A stretch of 64,000 nucleotides of DNA from Actinophytocola gossypii (lineage in GTDB: Bacteria; Actinomycetota; Actinomycetes; Mycobacteriales; Pseudonocardiaceae). Position 1 is the stretch's first letter; the number at the start of each line of letters is the position of its first letter. Shown piece after piece: positions 1 to 12,046 of the stretch. The stretch is from contig NZ_JAFFZE010000009.1 in assembly GCF_025165815.1 (NCBI RefSeq), positions 496,001 to 560,000 of the forward strand. Reading direction: 5' to 3'. The notes below the pieces were generated by a model. The model was not told the origin of the DNA. It searched no databases and was given only the letters and a program-made list of their open reading frames with translations. The translations under genes were made by a program, and so were the position numbers.

Positions 1-2777
<2,777 letters not shown>

Positions 2778-2816
2778 GACCAACCCGATCCCGATCCCAC
2801 AAGGAAGTGGCAGATC

Positions 2817-5132
2817 ATGAGGTCGATAACCCTGCTCGCCGTCGCGGCGATCGCCGGCGCGCTGCTCGTGGCGCCCCAGGCCGGTGCCGCCCCGGTGGAG
2901 CCGGCCGCCCAGACCCACACCTGGCGCAACGTCGAGATCGCCGGTGGCGGGTTCGTGCCGGGCATCGTGTTCAACCGCACCGAGCCGGACCTGATCTACG
3001 CGCGCACCGACATCGGCGGCGCCTACCGCTGGAACCCGGACACCGAGCGGTGGATCCCGCTCCTGGACTGGGTCGGCTGGGACAACTGGGGCTACAACGG
3101 CGTGGTCAGCCTCGCCAGTGACCCGGTCGACCCGGACCGGGTGTACGTCGCGGCCGGCATGTACACCAACGACTGGGACCCGAACAACGGCGCGATCCTG
3201 CGCTCCGCCGACCGGGGCGAGACCTGGGACGTGTCCCCGCTGCCGTTCAAGCTCGGCGGCAACATGCCGGGCCGGGGCATGGGGGAGCGGCTCGTCGTCG
3301 ACCCGAACGACAACCGGATCGTGTACCTCGGCGCGCCGGACGGCAACGGGCTGTGGCGCAGCACCGACCACGGTGTCACCTGGTCCGAAGTGGACAGCTT
3401 CCCCAACCCGGGTAACTGGGCGCAGGACCCGAACGACCCCACCGGCTATCTCTCCCACCGGCCCGGCGTCGTCTGGGTCACCTTCGACCCCACCAGCGGC
3501 TCCCCGGGCAGCCAGACCCAGGACATCTACGTCGGTGTCGCGGACCTGCGGAACACCGTCTACCGCAGCACCGACGGCGGCACCACCTGGGAGCGGATCA
3601 CCGGCCAGCCCACCGGGTTCATGGCGCACAAGGGCGTGCTGGCCGACGGGTATCTGTACATCGCCACCAGCGACACCGGCGGCCCCTACGACGGCGGCAA
3701 GGGCGACGTGTGGCGCTACGCCACCGCCACCGGCGAGTGGACCCGGATCAGCCCGGTGCCCTCCGACAGCGCCGACGCGTACTTCGGGTACAGCGGCCTG
3801 ACCGTAGACCGGCAGAACCCGGGCACGCTCATGGTCGCCACCCAGATCTCCTGGTGGCCGGACGTCGTCTTCTTCCGCAGCACCGACTTCGGCGCCACCT
3901 GGACCCGGATCTGGGACTGGGCCGACTATCCCAACCGGACCCTGCGCTACACCCAGGACATCTCCGCCGTGCCGTGGCTCGACTTCGGTGCGAACCCGCA
4001 GCCGCCGGAGAGCACGCCCAAGCTCGGCTGGATGACCGAGTCGCTGGAGATCGACCCGCACGACCCGGACCGGATGATGTACGGCACCGGCGCGACCGTC
4101 TACGGCACCACGAACCTGACCGCGTGGGACGCCGGCGAGCGCATCACGATCCGGCCGATGGTCGGCGGGCTCGAGGAGACCGCGGTACTCGACCTGGTCA
4201 GCCCGCCGTCCGGGGCGCCGCTGGTCTCCGCGCTCGGCGACGTCGGCGGGTTCCGGCACGACGACCTGGACACCGTCCCCGAGACGATCTTCACCGGCCC
4301 GGTCTTCACCAGCACGACCAGTCTCGACTACGCCGAGCTGAACCCGGGTGTCATGGTGCGGGCCGGGAACTTCGCCGACGCCGACCGGCCGAACGACAGC
4401 CACGTGGCCTTCTCCACCGACGGCGGCGCGAACTGGTTCCAGGGGACCGAACCGGAGGGCATCGACGAGGGCGGCACGGTCGCCGCCTCGGCCGACGGCA
4501 GCCGGTTCGTCTGGGCCCCGGCCGGGCAGCCCGTGCACTACTCGGTCGGGTTCGGCAACACCTGGACCCCCGCCCAGGGCCTGCCGGCCGGCGCGATCGT
4601 CGAGTCCGACCGGGTGAACCCGAGCGTGTTCTACGGGTTCGCCGGCGGCCGGTTCCACGTCAGCACCGACGGCGGCGTGACGTTCCGCGACACCGGCGCC
4701 ACCGGCCTGCCCGACAGCGCCAGGTTCAAGGCGCTGCCGGGCGTCGAGGGCGACGTCTGGCTCGCCGGCGACACCGGCCTGTACCACTCCACCGACGCCG
4801 GCGCGACCTTCACCCGGCTGTCCACTGTGGAGGACGCGGTCAACGTCGGCTTCGGCCGGGCCGCACCGGGCGAGAGCTACCCGGCGCTCTACACCGTCGC
4901 CACGATCGGCGGAACCACGGGCGTGTTCCAGTCCGACGACGGCGGCGCGAGCTGGTCGCGGATCAACGACGACCAGCACCAGTTCGGAAACATGGGAGAG
5001 GCGCTCACCGGCGACCCGAGGATCTACGGCCGGGTCTACCTGGGGACCAACGGCCGGGGCGTCCTCTACACGGATGTGGCGGGAAGTCAACACCGGGAAG
5101 AGAAGGAACCCCTGCATGAAACTCCTCAGTAG
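2817..5132 (+). CDS. GH74 xyloglucanase
   Basis: A 771-residue secreted enzyme with a signal peptide (residues 1-24, ending AGA) and the GH74 double seven-bladed beta-propeller. Repeated Asp-box/BNR turns are visible, for example SADRGETWD, STDGGTTWER and STDFGATWTR. Likely catalytic aspartates are D65 in ARTDIGGAYRW and D475 in LGDVGGFRHDD, by comparison with characterised xyloglucanases. These enzymes cut the beta-1,4-glucan backbone of xyloglucan, exposing cellulose for the neighbouring GH48, GH9 and GH6 enzymes. No CBM is present. The start follows AAGGAAG. The last 17 bases overlap the GH10 gene, so translation of the two is probably coupled. The last residues (HREEKEPLHETPQ) are encoded by the downstream gene's ribosome site and start, so the tail is probably not functional. 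Confidence 0.93.
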   Translation: MRSITLLAVAAIAGALLVAPQAGAAPVEPAAQTHTWRNVEIAGGGFVPGIVFNRTEPDLIYARTDIGGAYRWNPDTERWIPLLDWVGWDNWGYNGVVSLASDPVDPDRVYVAAGMYTNDWDPNNGAILRSADRGETWDVSPLPFKLGGNMPGRGMGERLVVDPNDNRIVYLGAPDGNGLWRSTDHGVTWSEVDSFPNPGNWAQDPNDPTGYLSHRPGVVWVTFDPTSGSPGSQTQDIYVGVADLRNTVYRSTDGGTTWERITGQPTGFMAHKGVLADGYLYIATSDTGGPYDGGKGDVWRYATATGEWTRISPVPSDSADAYFGYSGLTVDRQNPGTLMVATQISWWPDVVFFRSTDFGATWTRIWDWADYPNRTLRYTQDISAVPWLDFGANPQPPESTPKLGWMTESLEIDPHDPDRMMYGTGATVYGTTNLTAWDAGERITIRPMVGGLEETAVLDLVSPPSGAPLVSALGDVGGFRHDDLDTVPETIFTGPVFTSTTSLDYAELNPGVMVRAGNFADADRPNDSHVAFSTDGGANWFQGTEPEGIDEGGTVAASADGSRFVWAPAGQPVHYSVGFGNTWTPAQGLPAGAIVESDRVNPSVFYGFAGGRFHVSTDGGVTFRDTGATGLPDSARFKALPGVEGDVWLAGDTGLYHSTDAGATFTRLSTVEDAVNVGFGRAAPGESYPALYTVATIGGTTGVFQSDDGGASWSRINDDQHQFGNMGEALTGDPRIYGRVYLGTNGRGVLYTDVAGSQHREEKEPLHETPQ

Positions 5133-6504
5133 ACACCGGATGTCCGCCGCCACGGCCGTGCTGGCGATGGCCTCCGGAATCGTGGTGGCGGGCGCCGGCT
5201 CCGCGTCGGCCGCGCCGGGCTGCTCGGTCGACTACCGGACGAACGGATGGGGCGGCGGGTTCACCGCGAACCTCACCGTGACCAACACCGGCGACCCGGT
5301 CGACGGCTGGACGCTCGAGTTCGCGTTCCCCGGCGACCAGCGGATCACCAGCTCCTGGAACGCGACCTGGAGCCAGAGCGGCCAGCAGGTCTCGGCCACC
5401 AACCTGACCTGGAACCGCTCGCTGGGCACCGGCCAGTCCACCGAGCTCGGCTTCAACGCCACCGGCGGCACCGCCGCGCCGGCCTCGTTCACCGTCAACG
5501 GCGTCGAGTGCGGCGACACCGACCCGGGACCAGACCCCGATCCGGACCCCGACCCGTCCGGCACCCTGCGCGACCACGCCGAGGCCCGCGGCTTCCTGAT
5601 CGGCACCGCGCTGGCCACCGGCCCGCTGTCCGGCGAGGCCAGCTACCGGGACATCGCCGGCAGCGAGTTCAACGTGGTCACCGCGGAGAACGCGATGAAG
5701 TGGGACGCCACCGAGCCGCAGCAGGGGCAGTTCAACTTCTCCGGCGCCGACCAGATCATGGACTTCGCCGAGGCCAACGGTCAGACCGTGCACGGCCACA
5801 CGCTCGTGTGGCACAACCAGACACCGGGCTGGGTGCAGAACCTCGACGCGAACGCCATGCGCACCGCGATGCGCAACCACATCGACACCGTCGTCGGTCG
5901 TTACGCCGGCCGCATCCCGAGCTGGGACGTGGTCAACGAGGTGTTCAACGAGAACGGCGGGATGCGCGACTCGTTCTGGTACCAGCGGCTCGGCGAGAGC
6001 TACATCGCGGACGCGTTCCGCGCCGCCCGCGCCGCCGACCCGAACGCCGAGCTGTGCATCAACGACTACAACGTCGAGGGCATCAACGCCAAGAGCACCG
6101 CGATGTACAACCTGGTCAGCCGCCTGCGCGGCCAGGGCGTGCCGATCGACTGCGTCGGCATCCAGGGGCACCTGTCGATCCAGTACGGGTTCCCGAACGA
6201 CCTGCGGCAGAACATCCAGCGCTTCGCCGACCTCGGCGTGGACGTGAAGATCACCGAGCTGGACGTGCGGGTGTCGACGCCGGCCGATGCCAACGAGCTG
6301 GCCACCCAGGCCACCTACTACCGCAACGTCATCGACGCCTGCCTCGCGGTGTCCCGCTGCGACCAGCTCACGGTCTGGGGCTTCACCGACAAGCACTCGT
6401 GGGTGCCGGACACCTTCCCCGGTGAGGGCGCCGCCCTGCCCTACGACCAGAACTACCAACCGAAACCCGCATACCAGGCGCTGCACGACGCGCTGGCCGG
6501 TTGA
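5116..6504 (+). CDS. Secreted GH10 endo-beta-1,4-xylanase with N-terminal CBM2
   Basis: The ATG at 5116 is preferred over the upstream ATG at 5074: it follows AGAAGGAA and opens a proper signal peptide (MKLLSRHRMSAATAV to ASAAPG). The protein is 462 residues. A CBM2 (about 35-135, with the conserved CSVDY start and the terminal Cys in VECGD) is joined by an Asp-Pro linker to a GH10 TIM barrel (about 155-460). The acid/base is E275 in WDVVNEVFNE, and the nucleophile is E381 in ITELDVR. Other family motifs are TAENAMKWD and HGHTLVWHNQ. It hydrolyses xylan while tethered to cellulose or xylan. It is the only enzyme in the visible operon with a CBM2. It overlaps the GH74 gene by 17 bases; GH6 follows after 27 bases. 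Confidence 0.95.
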   Translation: MKLLSRHRMSAATAVLAMASGIVVAGAGSASAAPGCSVDYRTNGWGGGFTANLTVTNTGDPVDGWTLEFAFPGDQRITSSWNATWSQSGQQVSATNLTWNRSLGTGQSTELGFNATGGTAAPASFTVNGVECGDTDPGPDPDPDPDPSGTLRDHAEARGFLIGTALATGPLSGEASYRDIAGSEFNVVTAENAMKWDATEPQQGQFNFSGADQIMDFAEANGQTVHGHTLVWHNQTPGWVQNLDANAMRTAMRNHIDTVVGRYAGRIPSWDVVNEVFNENGGMRDSFWYQRLGESYIADAFRAARAADPNAELCINDYNVEGINAKSTAMYNLVSRLRGQGVPIDCVGIQGHLSIQYGFPNDLRQNIQRFADLGVDVKITELDVRVSTPADANELATQATYYRNVIDACLAVSRCDQLTVWGFTDKHSWVPDTFPGEGAALPYDQNYQPKPAYQALHDALAG

Positions 6505-6531
6505 AATCCCCCACCAAGGAGGAAATGAGAA

Positions 6532-7923
6532 ATGAAAGTCCATACCGGACGGACACGATCGCGTCCAGGCCGGGCGGTGGTCGCGACCGCGGCGTTCTCG
6601 CTCGCCGCGGGGCTGCTGACCGTCGGCTCCGTCGCGAACGCCGAGCAGGATGGCGCCGCGAGCGCGGACACCGCGATCCAGCAGCGCGTGGAGAACCCGT
6701 ACGAGGGTGCCCAGGTCTACGTGAACCCGGACTGGCAGGCCAAGGCCCGCGAGGGCGGCGGCTCGGCGATCGCCGACCAGCCGACGTTCGTGTGGATGGA
6801 CCGCATCGCCGCGATCACCGGCACCGAGGGCGCCCGCGGCCTGCAGGCGCACCTGGACACCGCGGTGGACCAGGGCGCCGACCTGTTCCAGCTGGTGATC
6901 TACAACCTGCCGGGCCGGGACTGCGCCGCGCTGGCGTCGAACGGCGAGCTGCCGGCGGACGCGATCGGCAGGTACGAGAGCGAGTACATCGACCCGATCG
7001 TCGACATCCTCGACGACCCCGCGTACGCCGACCTGCGGATCGTGACGGTCATCGAGATCGACTCGCTGCCGAACCTGATCACCAACGTGGCCCCGCGTGA
7101 GACGCAGACCGACAACTGCAACACGATGAAGGCCAACGGCAACTACCAGAAGGGCGTCGGCTACGCGCTCGGCCAGCTCGGCGCGCTGCCCAACGTCTAC
7201 AACTACATCGACATCGGGCACCACGGCTGGCTCGGCTGGGACGACAACTTCGAGCCGTTCGCCGACCTGGTGATGAACGAGACGGTGAACAACAACGGCG
7301 CGTCGCCGGACGACGTGCACGGCTTCGTGTCCAACGTGGCCAACTACGGGGTGCTGCACGAGGAGCACTTCGACGCCGACACCGTGATCGGCGGCCGGGC
7401 GGTCCGCGAAACCTCGTCCTGGGTCGACTGGAACCGGTACGTGGACGAGGCCTCCTACGCCAAGGCGTACGGCGACCTGTTCTCCCAGCGGTTCGGGCGC
7501 CCGATCAGCATGCTGATCGACACCTCCCGCAACGGCTGGGGCGGTGCGGACCGTCCGGACGGCCCGAGCTCGTCGACCGACGGCGACACCTACGTCGAGG
7601 AGTCCCGGATCGACCGCCGCATCCACACCGGCAACTGGTGCAACCAGTCCGGTGCCGGCATCGGCGAGCGCCCGACGACCTCCCCGGAGGAGGGCATCGA
7701 CGCCTACGTGTGGGTCAAGCCGCCGGGTGAGTCCGACGGCTCCAGCGAGGAGATCCCGAACGACGAGGGCAAGGGCTTCGACGAGATGTGCGACCCGGCG
7801 TACCAGGGCAACCCGCGCAACGGCCACAACCCGTCCGGTGCGCTGCCGGACGCCCCGCTGTCGGGCCACTGGTTCCAGGCGCAGTTCGACGAGCTGATCC
7901 GGAACGCGTACCCCCCGCTGTGA
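6532..7923 (+). CDS. GH6 exo-cellobiohydrolase
   Basis: A 463-residue secreted GH6 enzyme. The signal peptide (about 1-34) contains a long basic N region with TRSRPGR, then VVATAAFSLAAGLLT. Family 6 motifs follow: PTFVWMDRIAAI, NLPGRDCAA (probable general acid D130), TVIEIDSLPN and YIDIGHHGWLGW. The long loops between strands, including GPSSSTDGDTYVEES, match the closed-tunnel non-reducing-end cellobiohydrolases (Thermobifida Cel6B type) rather than GH6 endoglucanases. There is no CBM, whereas homologues usually have one. The start is well supported by AAGGAGGA eight bases upstream. It is the last gene of the operon and is followed by a strong hairpin. With GH48 attacking reducing ends, it makes a complementary exo pair. 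Confidence 0.94.
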   Translation: MKVHTGRTRSRPGRAVVATAAFSLAAGLLTVGSVANAEQDGAASADTAIQQRVENPYEGAQVYVNPDWQAKAREGGGSAIADQPTFVWMDRIAAITGTEGARGLQAHLDTAVDQGADLFQLVIYNLPGRDCAALASNGELPADAIGRYESEYIDPIVDILDDPAYADLRIVTVIEIDSLPNLITNVAPRETQTDNCNTMKANGNYQKGVGYALGQLGALPNVYNYIDIGHHGWLGWDDNFEPFADLVMNETVNNNGASPDDVHGFVSNVANYGVLHEEHFDADTVIGGRAVRETSSWVDWNRYVDEASYAKAYGDLFSQRFGRPISMLIDTSRNGWGGADRPDGPSSSTDGDTYVEESRIDRRIHTGNWCNQSGAGIGERPTTSPEEGIDAYVWVKPPGESDGSSEEIPNDEGKGFDEMCDPAYQGNPRNGHNPSGALPDAPLSGHWFQAQFDELIRNAYPPL

Positions 7924-7945
7924 GGTGACCGCGATGAGTTGACCA

Positions 7946-7985
7946 GAACAGCCCCCTGCCGCACGTCCCCGGCAGGGGGCTGTTC
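7946..7985. terminator. Bidirectional terminator closing the cellulase operon
   Basis: Perfect 15-bp stem (GAACAGCCCCCTGCC at 7946-7960, complement at 7971-7985) with a 10-base loop. It lies between the converging GH6 and MmpS-like genes, so it can serve both. Confidence 0.85.
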
Positions 7986-7993
7986 GCCCTGGC

Positions 7994-8596
7994 TCAGAAG
8001 CCGCTGCAATCGGCCATGGCGAACGGGCCGGACGCGGTGGCGGTCTGGGCCTCCCTGCCGTCCACCAGGACCCGGCAGGTCGCCGAGCCGCCCTGCTCAC
8101 CGGTGGTGACGAGCAGCGAGCCGCCCTTGACCAGGCCCTCGGTCCGCACCTCCTTCGACCAGGGCAGGGGAACCCCGGTCTCCTGCGCGGAGGAGACGGC
8201 GTCGCCGTAGGTGGTGTAGTCGACGTCGACCGCGGGGGCGTCGCCGGTCACCTCGTAGGTGATGGTGACCTCGCGGTTGGCCTCCTCCTCGACCTCCTCG
8301 ACCGCGGCGTTGACGATGAACACCCAGACGAGGCACACGCCGAGCCCGACGACCGACAGCACCAGGCCGGCGATGGACAGGCCCTTGTTGGTGGCCCTGC
8401 CGGAGCGGGTCCTGGCGAAACCGATCGCCGAGAAGATGATGCCGAGCACGACCAGCGGCCAGGCGACGACCCCGATGAAGGGGATGGGGGACAGGACGAG
8501 ACCGACCAGCCCGAGCACGAAGCCGGTGGTGCCGAGCCCGTTGCTCGGCTGCCGCGCGGGAGCGGGCGGGTTCTGGTCGTAATGAGTCTGGCTCAC
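7994..8596 (-). CDS. DUF4190 membrane protein with MmpS-like C-terminal domain
   Basis: Start chosen at the GTG at 8596 (VSQTHYDQNPP), preceded by GAAAGGA; this gives 200 residues. After a proline-rich head come two hydrophobic segments (about residues 20-50 and 67-95), as in DUF4190 proteins. An acidic hinge (AAVEEVEEEANRE) follows, then a domain beginning VTITYEVTGDAPAVDVDYTT and containing LPWSKEV and CRVLVDG. That domain resembles the periplasmic domain of mycobacterial MmpS proteins. It is probably membrane-bound with the C-terminal domain outside. MmpS proteins partner MmpL transporters, but none is adjacent; the MMPL gene in this window is 42 kb away, so no partnership can be claimed. 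It converges on the cellulase operon across a shared terminator. Confidence 0.75.
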   Translation of the reverse strand: MSQTHYDQNPPAPARQPSNGLGTTGFVLGLVGLVLSPIPFIGVVAWPLVVLGIIFSAIGFARTRSGRATNKGLSIAGLVLSVVGLGVCLVWVFIVNAAVEEVEEEANREVTITYEVTGDAPAVDVDYTTYGDAVSSAQETGVPLPWSKEVRTEGLVKGGSLLVTTGEQGGSATCRVLVDGREAQTATASGPFAMADCSGF

Positions 8597-8749
8597 TGGA
8601 ATCCTTTCGCGTTTTTGGTGTGCGGCGGATACAAGCAGCGAGTGGGCGCCGGTCGCGTCGTTCGCGAAGGTGGAGGCGTTCATCCGAAAGTCGTCAACGT
8701 CGCCCGCGAGATGCGATCAACGGGTGATGGGGCGGTTCCGCGCCGGCCG

Positions 8750-8755
8750 TAACCT
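8750..8755 (+). promoter_or_regulatory. -10 box for the sensor kinase (leaderless start)
   Basis: TAACCT eight bases before the ATG at 8764, with no ribosome-binding site between. This matches the leaderless pattern seen repeatedly in this window. Confidence 0.45.
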
Positions 8756-8763
8756 GTGTCCTC

Positions 8764-9948
8764 ATGGGCCGGTCCGTGCGTCAGGTGGTGGCCACCGTCT
8801 TCGCCGTCGCGATGAGCGTGGTGAGCAGTCTCGTCGTCTTCGGCATGGCCGGGTTCGTGCCCGGGCAGGAGGGCATCGACGCCACCTGGCTGTCCGGGCT
8901 CAGCCTGCTCGCCGGGCTCGCGGCCGCGGTACTGCTGTGCTGGCGGCACCGGTGGCCGGTGCTGGTCACCGGGATCGCCCTGGTGGCCCCGCTGTTGCTC
9001 GCCTCGGACTCGTTCGCCGCGCTGGTGGCGCTCGCCGCGCTGGCGGCGAGCCGGCGGGACTGGCTGGTGTGGCTGGGCACCGGGCTGGTGTTCACGGCCA
9101 CCGCGCTCGCCGTGTGGCGGGACGCCGGTCGGCACCCGGACGCGCGGATCCTCGGGCAGCTGATGGGCACGGACACGACCGCGGGCAAGGTCGTCGGCGT
9201 GCTCGTGCTCACCGTTGTGCTGACCGGAACCCCGCTGGCCGTGGGGATCGTGCGACGGACCCGGCGGGAGCTGGCGAGCCGGGAGAGCGAGGAACGCGCA
9301 CTGCGCGAGGAGGTGGCGCGGCGCCAGGAGCGCTCCCGCATCGCGCACGAGATGCACGACGTGCTCGGCCATCGGCTGTCGCTGCTGTCCCTGCAGGCAG
9401 GCGCGCTCGAGGTGAGCGCGCCGGAGGCGGGGGAGGCGGCGCGCAGCGTGCGCACCTCGGCCCGCCAGTCGCTCGACGACCTCCGGCAGGTGATCGGCGT
9501 GCTCCGGGAGGGCAGCGAGTTCCCCGGCCGCGCCGCCGACTCGCCGGACAGCCCGACGCCGACCCTGGCCGAGGTCCCGGACCTCGTCGAGCGGACCAGG
9601 CGGGCCGGTGTCCCGGTCAACCTCACGATCCTGCTCGACCAGGCTGGCGAGGCCCCCGCACAGCTCGGCACGGCCGTGTACCGGATCGTCCAGGAGTCGC
9701 TGACGAACGTGCTCCGGCACGCACCCGGCGCACCGGCCGACCTGGTGGTCCGCGGCGGGCCGGGCGCAGGCGTCGCGGTCGAGGTCACCAACCCGCTCCC
9801 GGCCGAGCGCGTGCCGTCGCCCGGCTCCGGCACCGGCCTGGCCGGCATGTCGGAGCGGGTGTCGGTGCTCGGCGGCACGGTCAGCGCCGGCCCGACCGAC
9901 CGAGGGACCTTCACGGTCCGCGCGTGGCTGCCGTGGGCGGTTCACTAA
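8764..9948 (+). CDS. NarL-family sensor histidine kinase
   Basis: A 394-residue sensor kinase. Its N-terminal half holds about five or six hydrophobic segments (roughly residues 5-175) with almost no extracellular loops, so it may sense a membrane signal. The HisKA_3 dimerisation/phosphoacceptor motif is AHEMHDVLGHRLSLLS, with H198 as probable phospho-His. An HATPase_c domain follows, with RIVQESLTNVLRHAPG (N box) and GTGLAGMSERV (G box). It should phosphorylate the response regulator encoded 9 bases downstream. The signal is unknown. No target gene next door is obvious: the pair sits between the MmpS-like gene and a TetR gene. Confidence 0.92.
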   Translation: MGRSVRQVVATVFAVAMSVVSSLVVFGMAGFVPGQEGIDATWLSGLSLLAGLAAAVLLCWRHRWPVLVTGIALVAPLLLASDSFAALVALAALAASRRDWLVWLGTGLVFTATALAVWRDAGRHPDARILGQLMGTDTTAGKVVGVLVLTVVLTGTPLAVGIVRRTRRELASRESEERALREEVARRQERSRIAHEMHDVLGHRLSLLSLQAGALEVSAPEAGEAARSVRTSARQSLDDLRQVIGVLREGSEFPGRAADSPDSPTPTLAEVPDLVERTRRAGVPVNLTILLDQAGEAPAQLGTAVYRIVQESLTNVLRHAPGAPADLVVRGGPGAGVAVEVTNPLPAERVPSPGSGTGLAGMSERVSVLGGTVSAGPTDRGTFTVRAWLPWAVH

Positions 9949-9957
9949 CATGCCCCG

Positions 9958-10620
9958 GTGACTCAGGTCCGGGTGTTGCTGGTCGACGACGACCCACTTG
10001 TCCGCACCGGTCTGTCGATGATCCTCGGCAGCGCGCCCGACATCGTCGTGGTCGGCGAGGCGGGCGACGGGGACGAGGTGGTCGGTCAGGTGGCCGCGCA
10101 CGCGCCGGACGTGGTGCTGATGGACATCCGGATGCGCCGGATGAGCGGCCTCGCCGCGACCGCCGCGGTCAACGCGCTGCCCCGCCCGCCCAAGGTCCTG
10201 GTGCTGACCACCTACGACCTCGACGAGTACGTGTTCGACGCGCTGACCGCCGGGGCAAGCGGATTCCTGCTCAAGGAGGGCTCGCCGCAGGAGATCATCG
10301 ACGGGGTCCGGGTGGTGGCGGCCGGCGAGATGATGCTCTCGCCGAGGACCACCACCCAGCTGATCGGCCACTTCGTCGAGTCAAGGGTCAACCCGAGGCG
10401 CGAGCGGGCCAGGACCAGGCTCGCCGCGCTCAGCGACCGGGAGCGCGAGGTGGTGCTGCGCGTGGCCCAGGGCAGGTCGAACGCGGAGATCGCCGCCGAC
10501 CTCTACCTGAGCGAGGCCACCGTCAAGACGCACATCACCCGCACCTTCGCCAAGACCGACGCCGCGAACCGGGTGCAGCTGACGATCTTCGCCTACGAGG
10601 CGGGGCTGGTCACCGCCTGA
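9958..10620 (+). CDS. NarL/LuxR-family response regulator
   Basis: A 220-residue regulator with a GTG start. The receiver domain (1-120) has the acidic pocket VDDDP, phospho-acceptor D56 in VLMDIRM, the conserved Thr in LTTYD and the conserved Lys in LKEG. The LuxR-type helix-turn-helix (about 155-215) reads LSDREREVVLRVAQGRSNAEIA and SEATVKTHITR. It is the cognate partner of the kinase immediately upstream. TAACAT at 9946-9951 overlaps the kinase stop and lies six bases before the GTG, so the regulator may also have its own leaderless promoter. The 3' end overlaps the convergent TetR gene by 28 bases, which makes antisense interference possible. Confidence 0.93.
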   Translation: MTQVRVLLVDDDPLVRTGLSMILGSAPDIVVVGEAGDGDEVVGQVAAHAPDVVLMDIRMRRMSGLAATAAVNALPRPPKVLVLTTYDLDEYVFDALTAGASGFLLKEGSPQEIIDGVRVVAAGEMMLSPRTTTQLIGHFVESRVNPRRERARTRLAALSDREREVVLRVAQGRSNAEIAADLYLSEATVKTHITRTFAKTDAANRVQLTIFAYEAGLVTA

Positions 10621-11165
10621 GGGTCGACCAGCCGCTGCAGTTCCGGCGCGTACCGGGCGACCAACTCGTCGACGGTCAGCGCGGACACGCCGGGCAGGTT
10701 GATCGCGACCCGGACCGCGCCGAGCCCGATCAGCTGCGCGCAGATCAGGTCCGCGCGCAGCTGGGCGTCCGGTCCGGGCAGCCGCGCGGCGAGTGGCTCG
10801 ACCACGTGGTGCCGGAACGAGGCGGTGAAGTCGTCGCCGTTCGGGCGGAACGCGGTGATCACCGCGCGCAGGAACGGGTCGGAGTTGGCGCGGTCGTGCA
10901 GGTCGAGCAGCGTGCGGACCAGGTGCTCGCCGAGCCGGTCCAGCTCGCAGTCCAGCAGCGCGCTCGCCTCGGTGGCGAACGACACCGCCTCGGCGAACAG
11001 GTTCTCCTTGGTGCCGAAGTACTTCACCACCAGCGCGGCGCTCACCCCGGAGTCCAGTGCGATGTCCCGCAACCCGACCTCGGCGAAGGCCCGCTGGGCG
11101 AAGCGCCGCCTGGCCGCCCGCAGGATCGCGTCCCTGGTCTGGCCGGGCGCGTCGGCGCTGCTCAT
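10593..11165 (-). CDS. TetR-family transcriptional regulator
   Basis: 190 residues starting at the ATG at 11165 (MSSADAPGQTRDAILRAA). The N-terminal helix-turn-helix is visible: RDIALDSGVSAALVVKYFGTKENLFAEAV, in two adjoining helices. The ligand-binding C-terminal half is generic (TetR_C, alpha-helical), with HVVEPLAARLPGPDAQLRADL typical of actinobacterial regulators. It faces the M15 peptidase gene divergently across 126 bases. That spacer contains AAGTTACTAACCTT (11230-11243), whose GTTA/TAAC half-sites could be an operator. The 3' end overlaps the response regulator gene by 28 bases. The ligand and targets are unknown. Confidence 0.88.
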   Translation of the reverse strand: MSSADAPGQTRDAILRAARRRFAQRAFAEVGLRDIALDSGVSAALVVKYFGTKENLFAEAVSFATEASALLDCELDRLGEHLVRTLLDLHDRANSDPFLRAVITAFRPNGDDFTASFRHHVVEPLAARLPGPDAQLRADLICAQLIGLGAVRVAINLPGVSALTVDELVARYAPELQRLVDPQAVTSPAS

Positions 11166-11291
11166 GGCGGGTGAGCCTACTGGGTTTCGGGGACGGTACT
11201 CGAATGGACCTGTGGACCGAATGGGACGAAAGTTACTAACCTTCTGGGTGGTTTGCCACAGGCAGACGACACCCTGCTGAAAGGACCCCTC

Positions 11292-12038
11292 ATGACCCAT
11301 CGAACCAACCGTTCGTGGCTCGTCAGGTCGTTCGTCGTCCTGTTCGCCGCGCTGTTGACCTTCGGCGTGGCGCAGGTCGCCGCACCCCAGGAAGCACACG
11401 CCTACAACTGGACCCGCACGCTCAGCGAGGGATCGAGCGGCTCCGACGTGCGTGAGCTGCAGATCCGCGTCGCCGGGTGGGCCGCGGACGGCGCGTCCCG
11501 GACCTACGTCGCGGTCGACGGCCAGTTCGGTCCCGCCACCAAGGCGGCGGTGATCCGCTTCCAGCGTGCCTACGGCCTCGCCGCCGACGGCATCGCCGGA
11601 CCGGCCACGCACCGCGCGCTCAACGCCCTCGAGCAGTCCGACGGTTCGACGACGCACTTCAACTTCTCCGAGTTCCACTCGAAGGACGGCGCCGGGTTCA
11701 GCGGTGGCAAGGTCGGCGCCAGCACCGTGAAGGAGAACGTCCGCCGGCTGATGTACAAGCTCGAGGCCGTCCGCAAGAAGGCGGGCGACCGGCCGATCAC
11801 CATCAACAGCGGGTTCCGCAGCATCAACCACAACAGCAACGTGGGCGGGGCGTCGAACAGCCAGCACATGTACGGCATCGCCGCCGACATCGTGATCAGC
11901 GGCCGTTCGGTGAGCCAGACCATCTCCTACGCCCAGAGCTCCGGCTTCTCCGGCATCATCCGCTACAGCTCGTTCACCCACGTGGACAGCCGCGCCGAGT
12001 ACTCCTACGGCGGTGGCGGCTTCTACTGGGCCATCTAG
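11292..12038 (+). CDS. Secreted peptidoglycan-binding M15 peptidase (D,D-carboxypeptidase type)
   Basis: 248 residues from the ATG at 11292, which follows GAAAGGA and begins a good signal peptide (to EAHAYNW). Residues about 45-115 form a PG_binding_1 domain (SDVRELQIRVAGW, VDGQFGPATKAAVIRFQRAYGL). The C-terminal part is a peptidase M15 domain of the Streptomyces albus G D-Ala-D-Ala carboxypeptidase type. Its zinc ligands are the His and Asp in SQHMYGIAADI and the His in FTHVDSR, with the substrate motif NSGFRSINHN. It probably trims or cleaves cell-wall peptides outside the membrane. It is divergent from the TetR gene, which may control it, and converges on the MFS gene 9 bases away. Confidence 0.9.
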   Translation: MTHRTNRSWLVRSFVVLFAALLTFGVAQVAAPQEAHAYNWTRTLSEGSSGSDVRELQIRVAGWAADGASRTYVAVDGQFGPATKAAVIRFQRAYGLAADGIAGPATHRALNALEQSDGSTTHFNFSEFHSKDGAGFSGGKVGASTVKENVRRLMYKLEAVRKKAGDRPITINSGFRSINHNSNVGGASNSQHMYGIAADIVISGRSVSQTISYAQSSGFSGIIRYSSFTHVDSRAEYSYGGGGFYWAI

Positions 12039-12046
12039 CCGGACGC

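Noticed and set aside
9325-9340. GGAGCGCTCCC resembling a CelR/CebR box
   Set aside because: It lies inside the sensor kinase coding region, lacks the flanking TGG/CCA of the consensus and has no cellulase gene beside it. The similar sequence at 46799-46811 is inside prcA.
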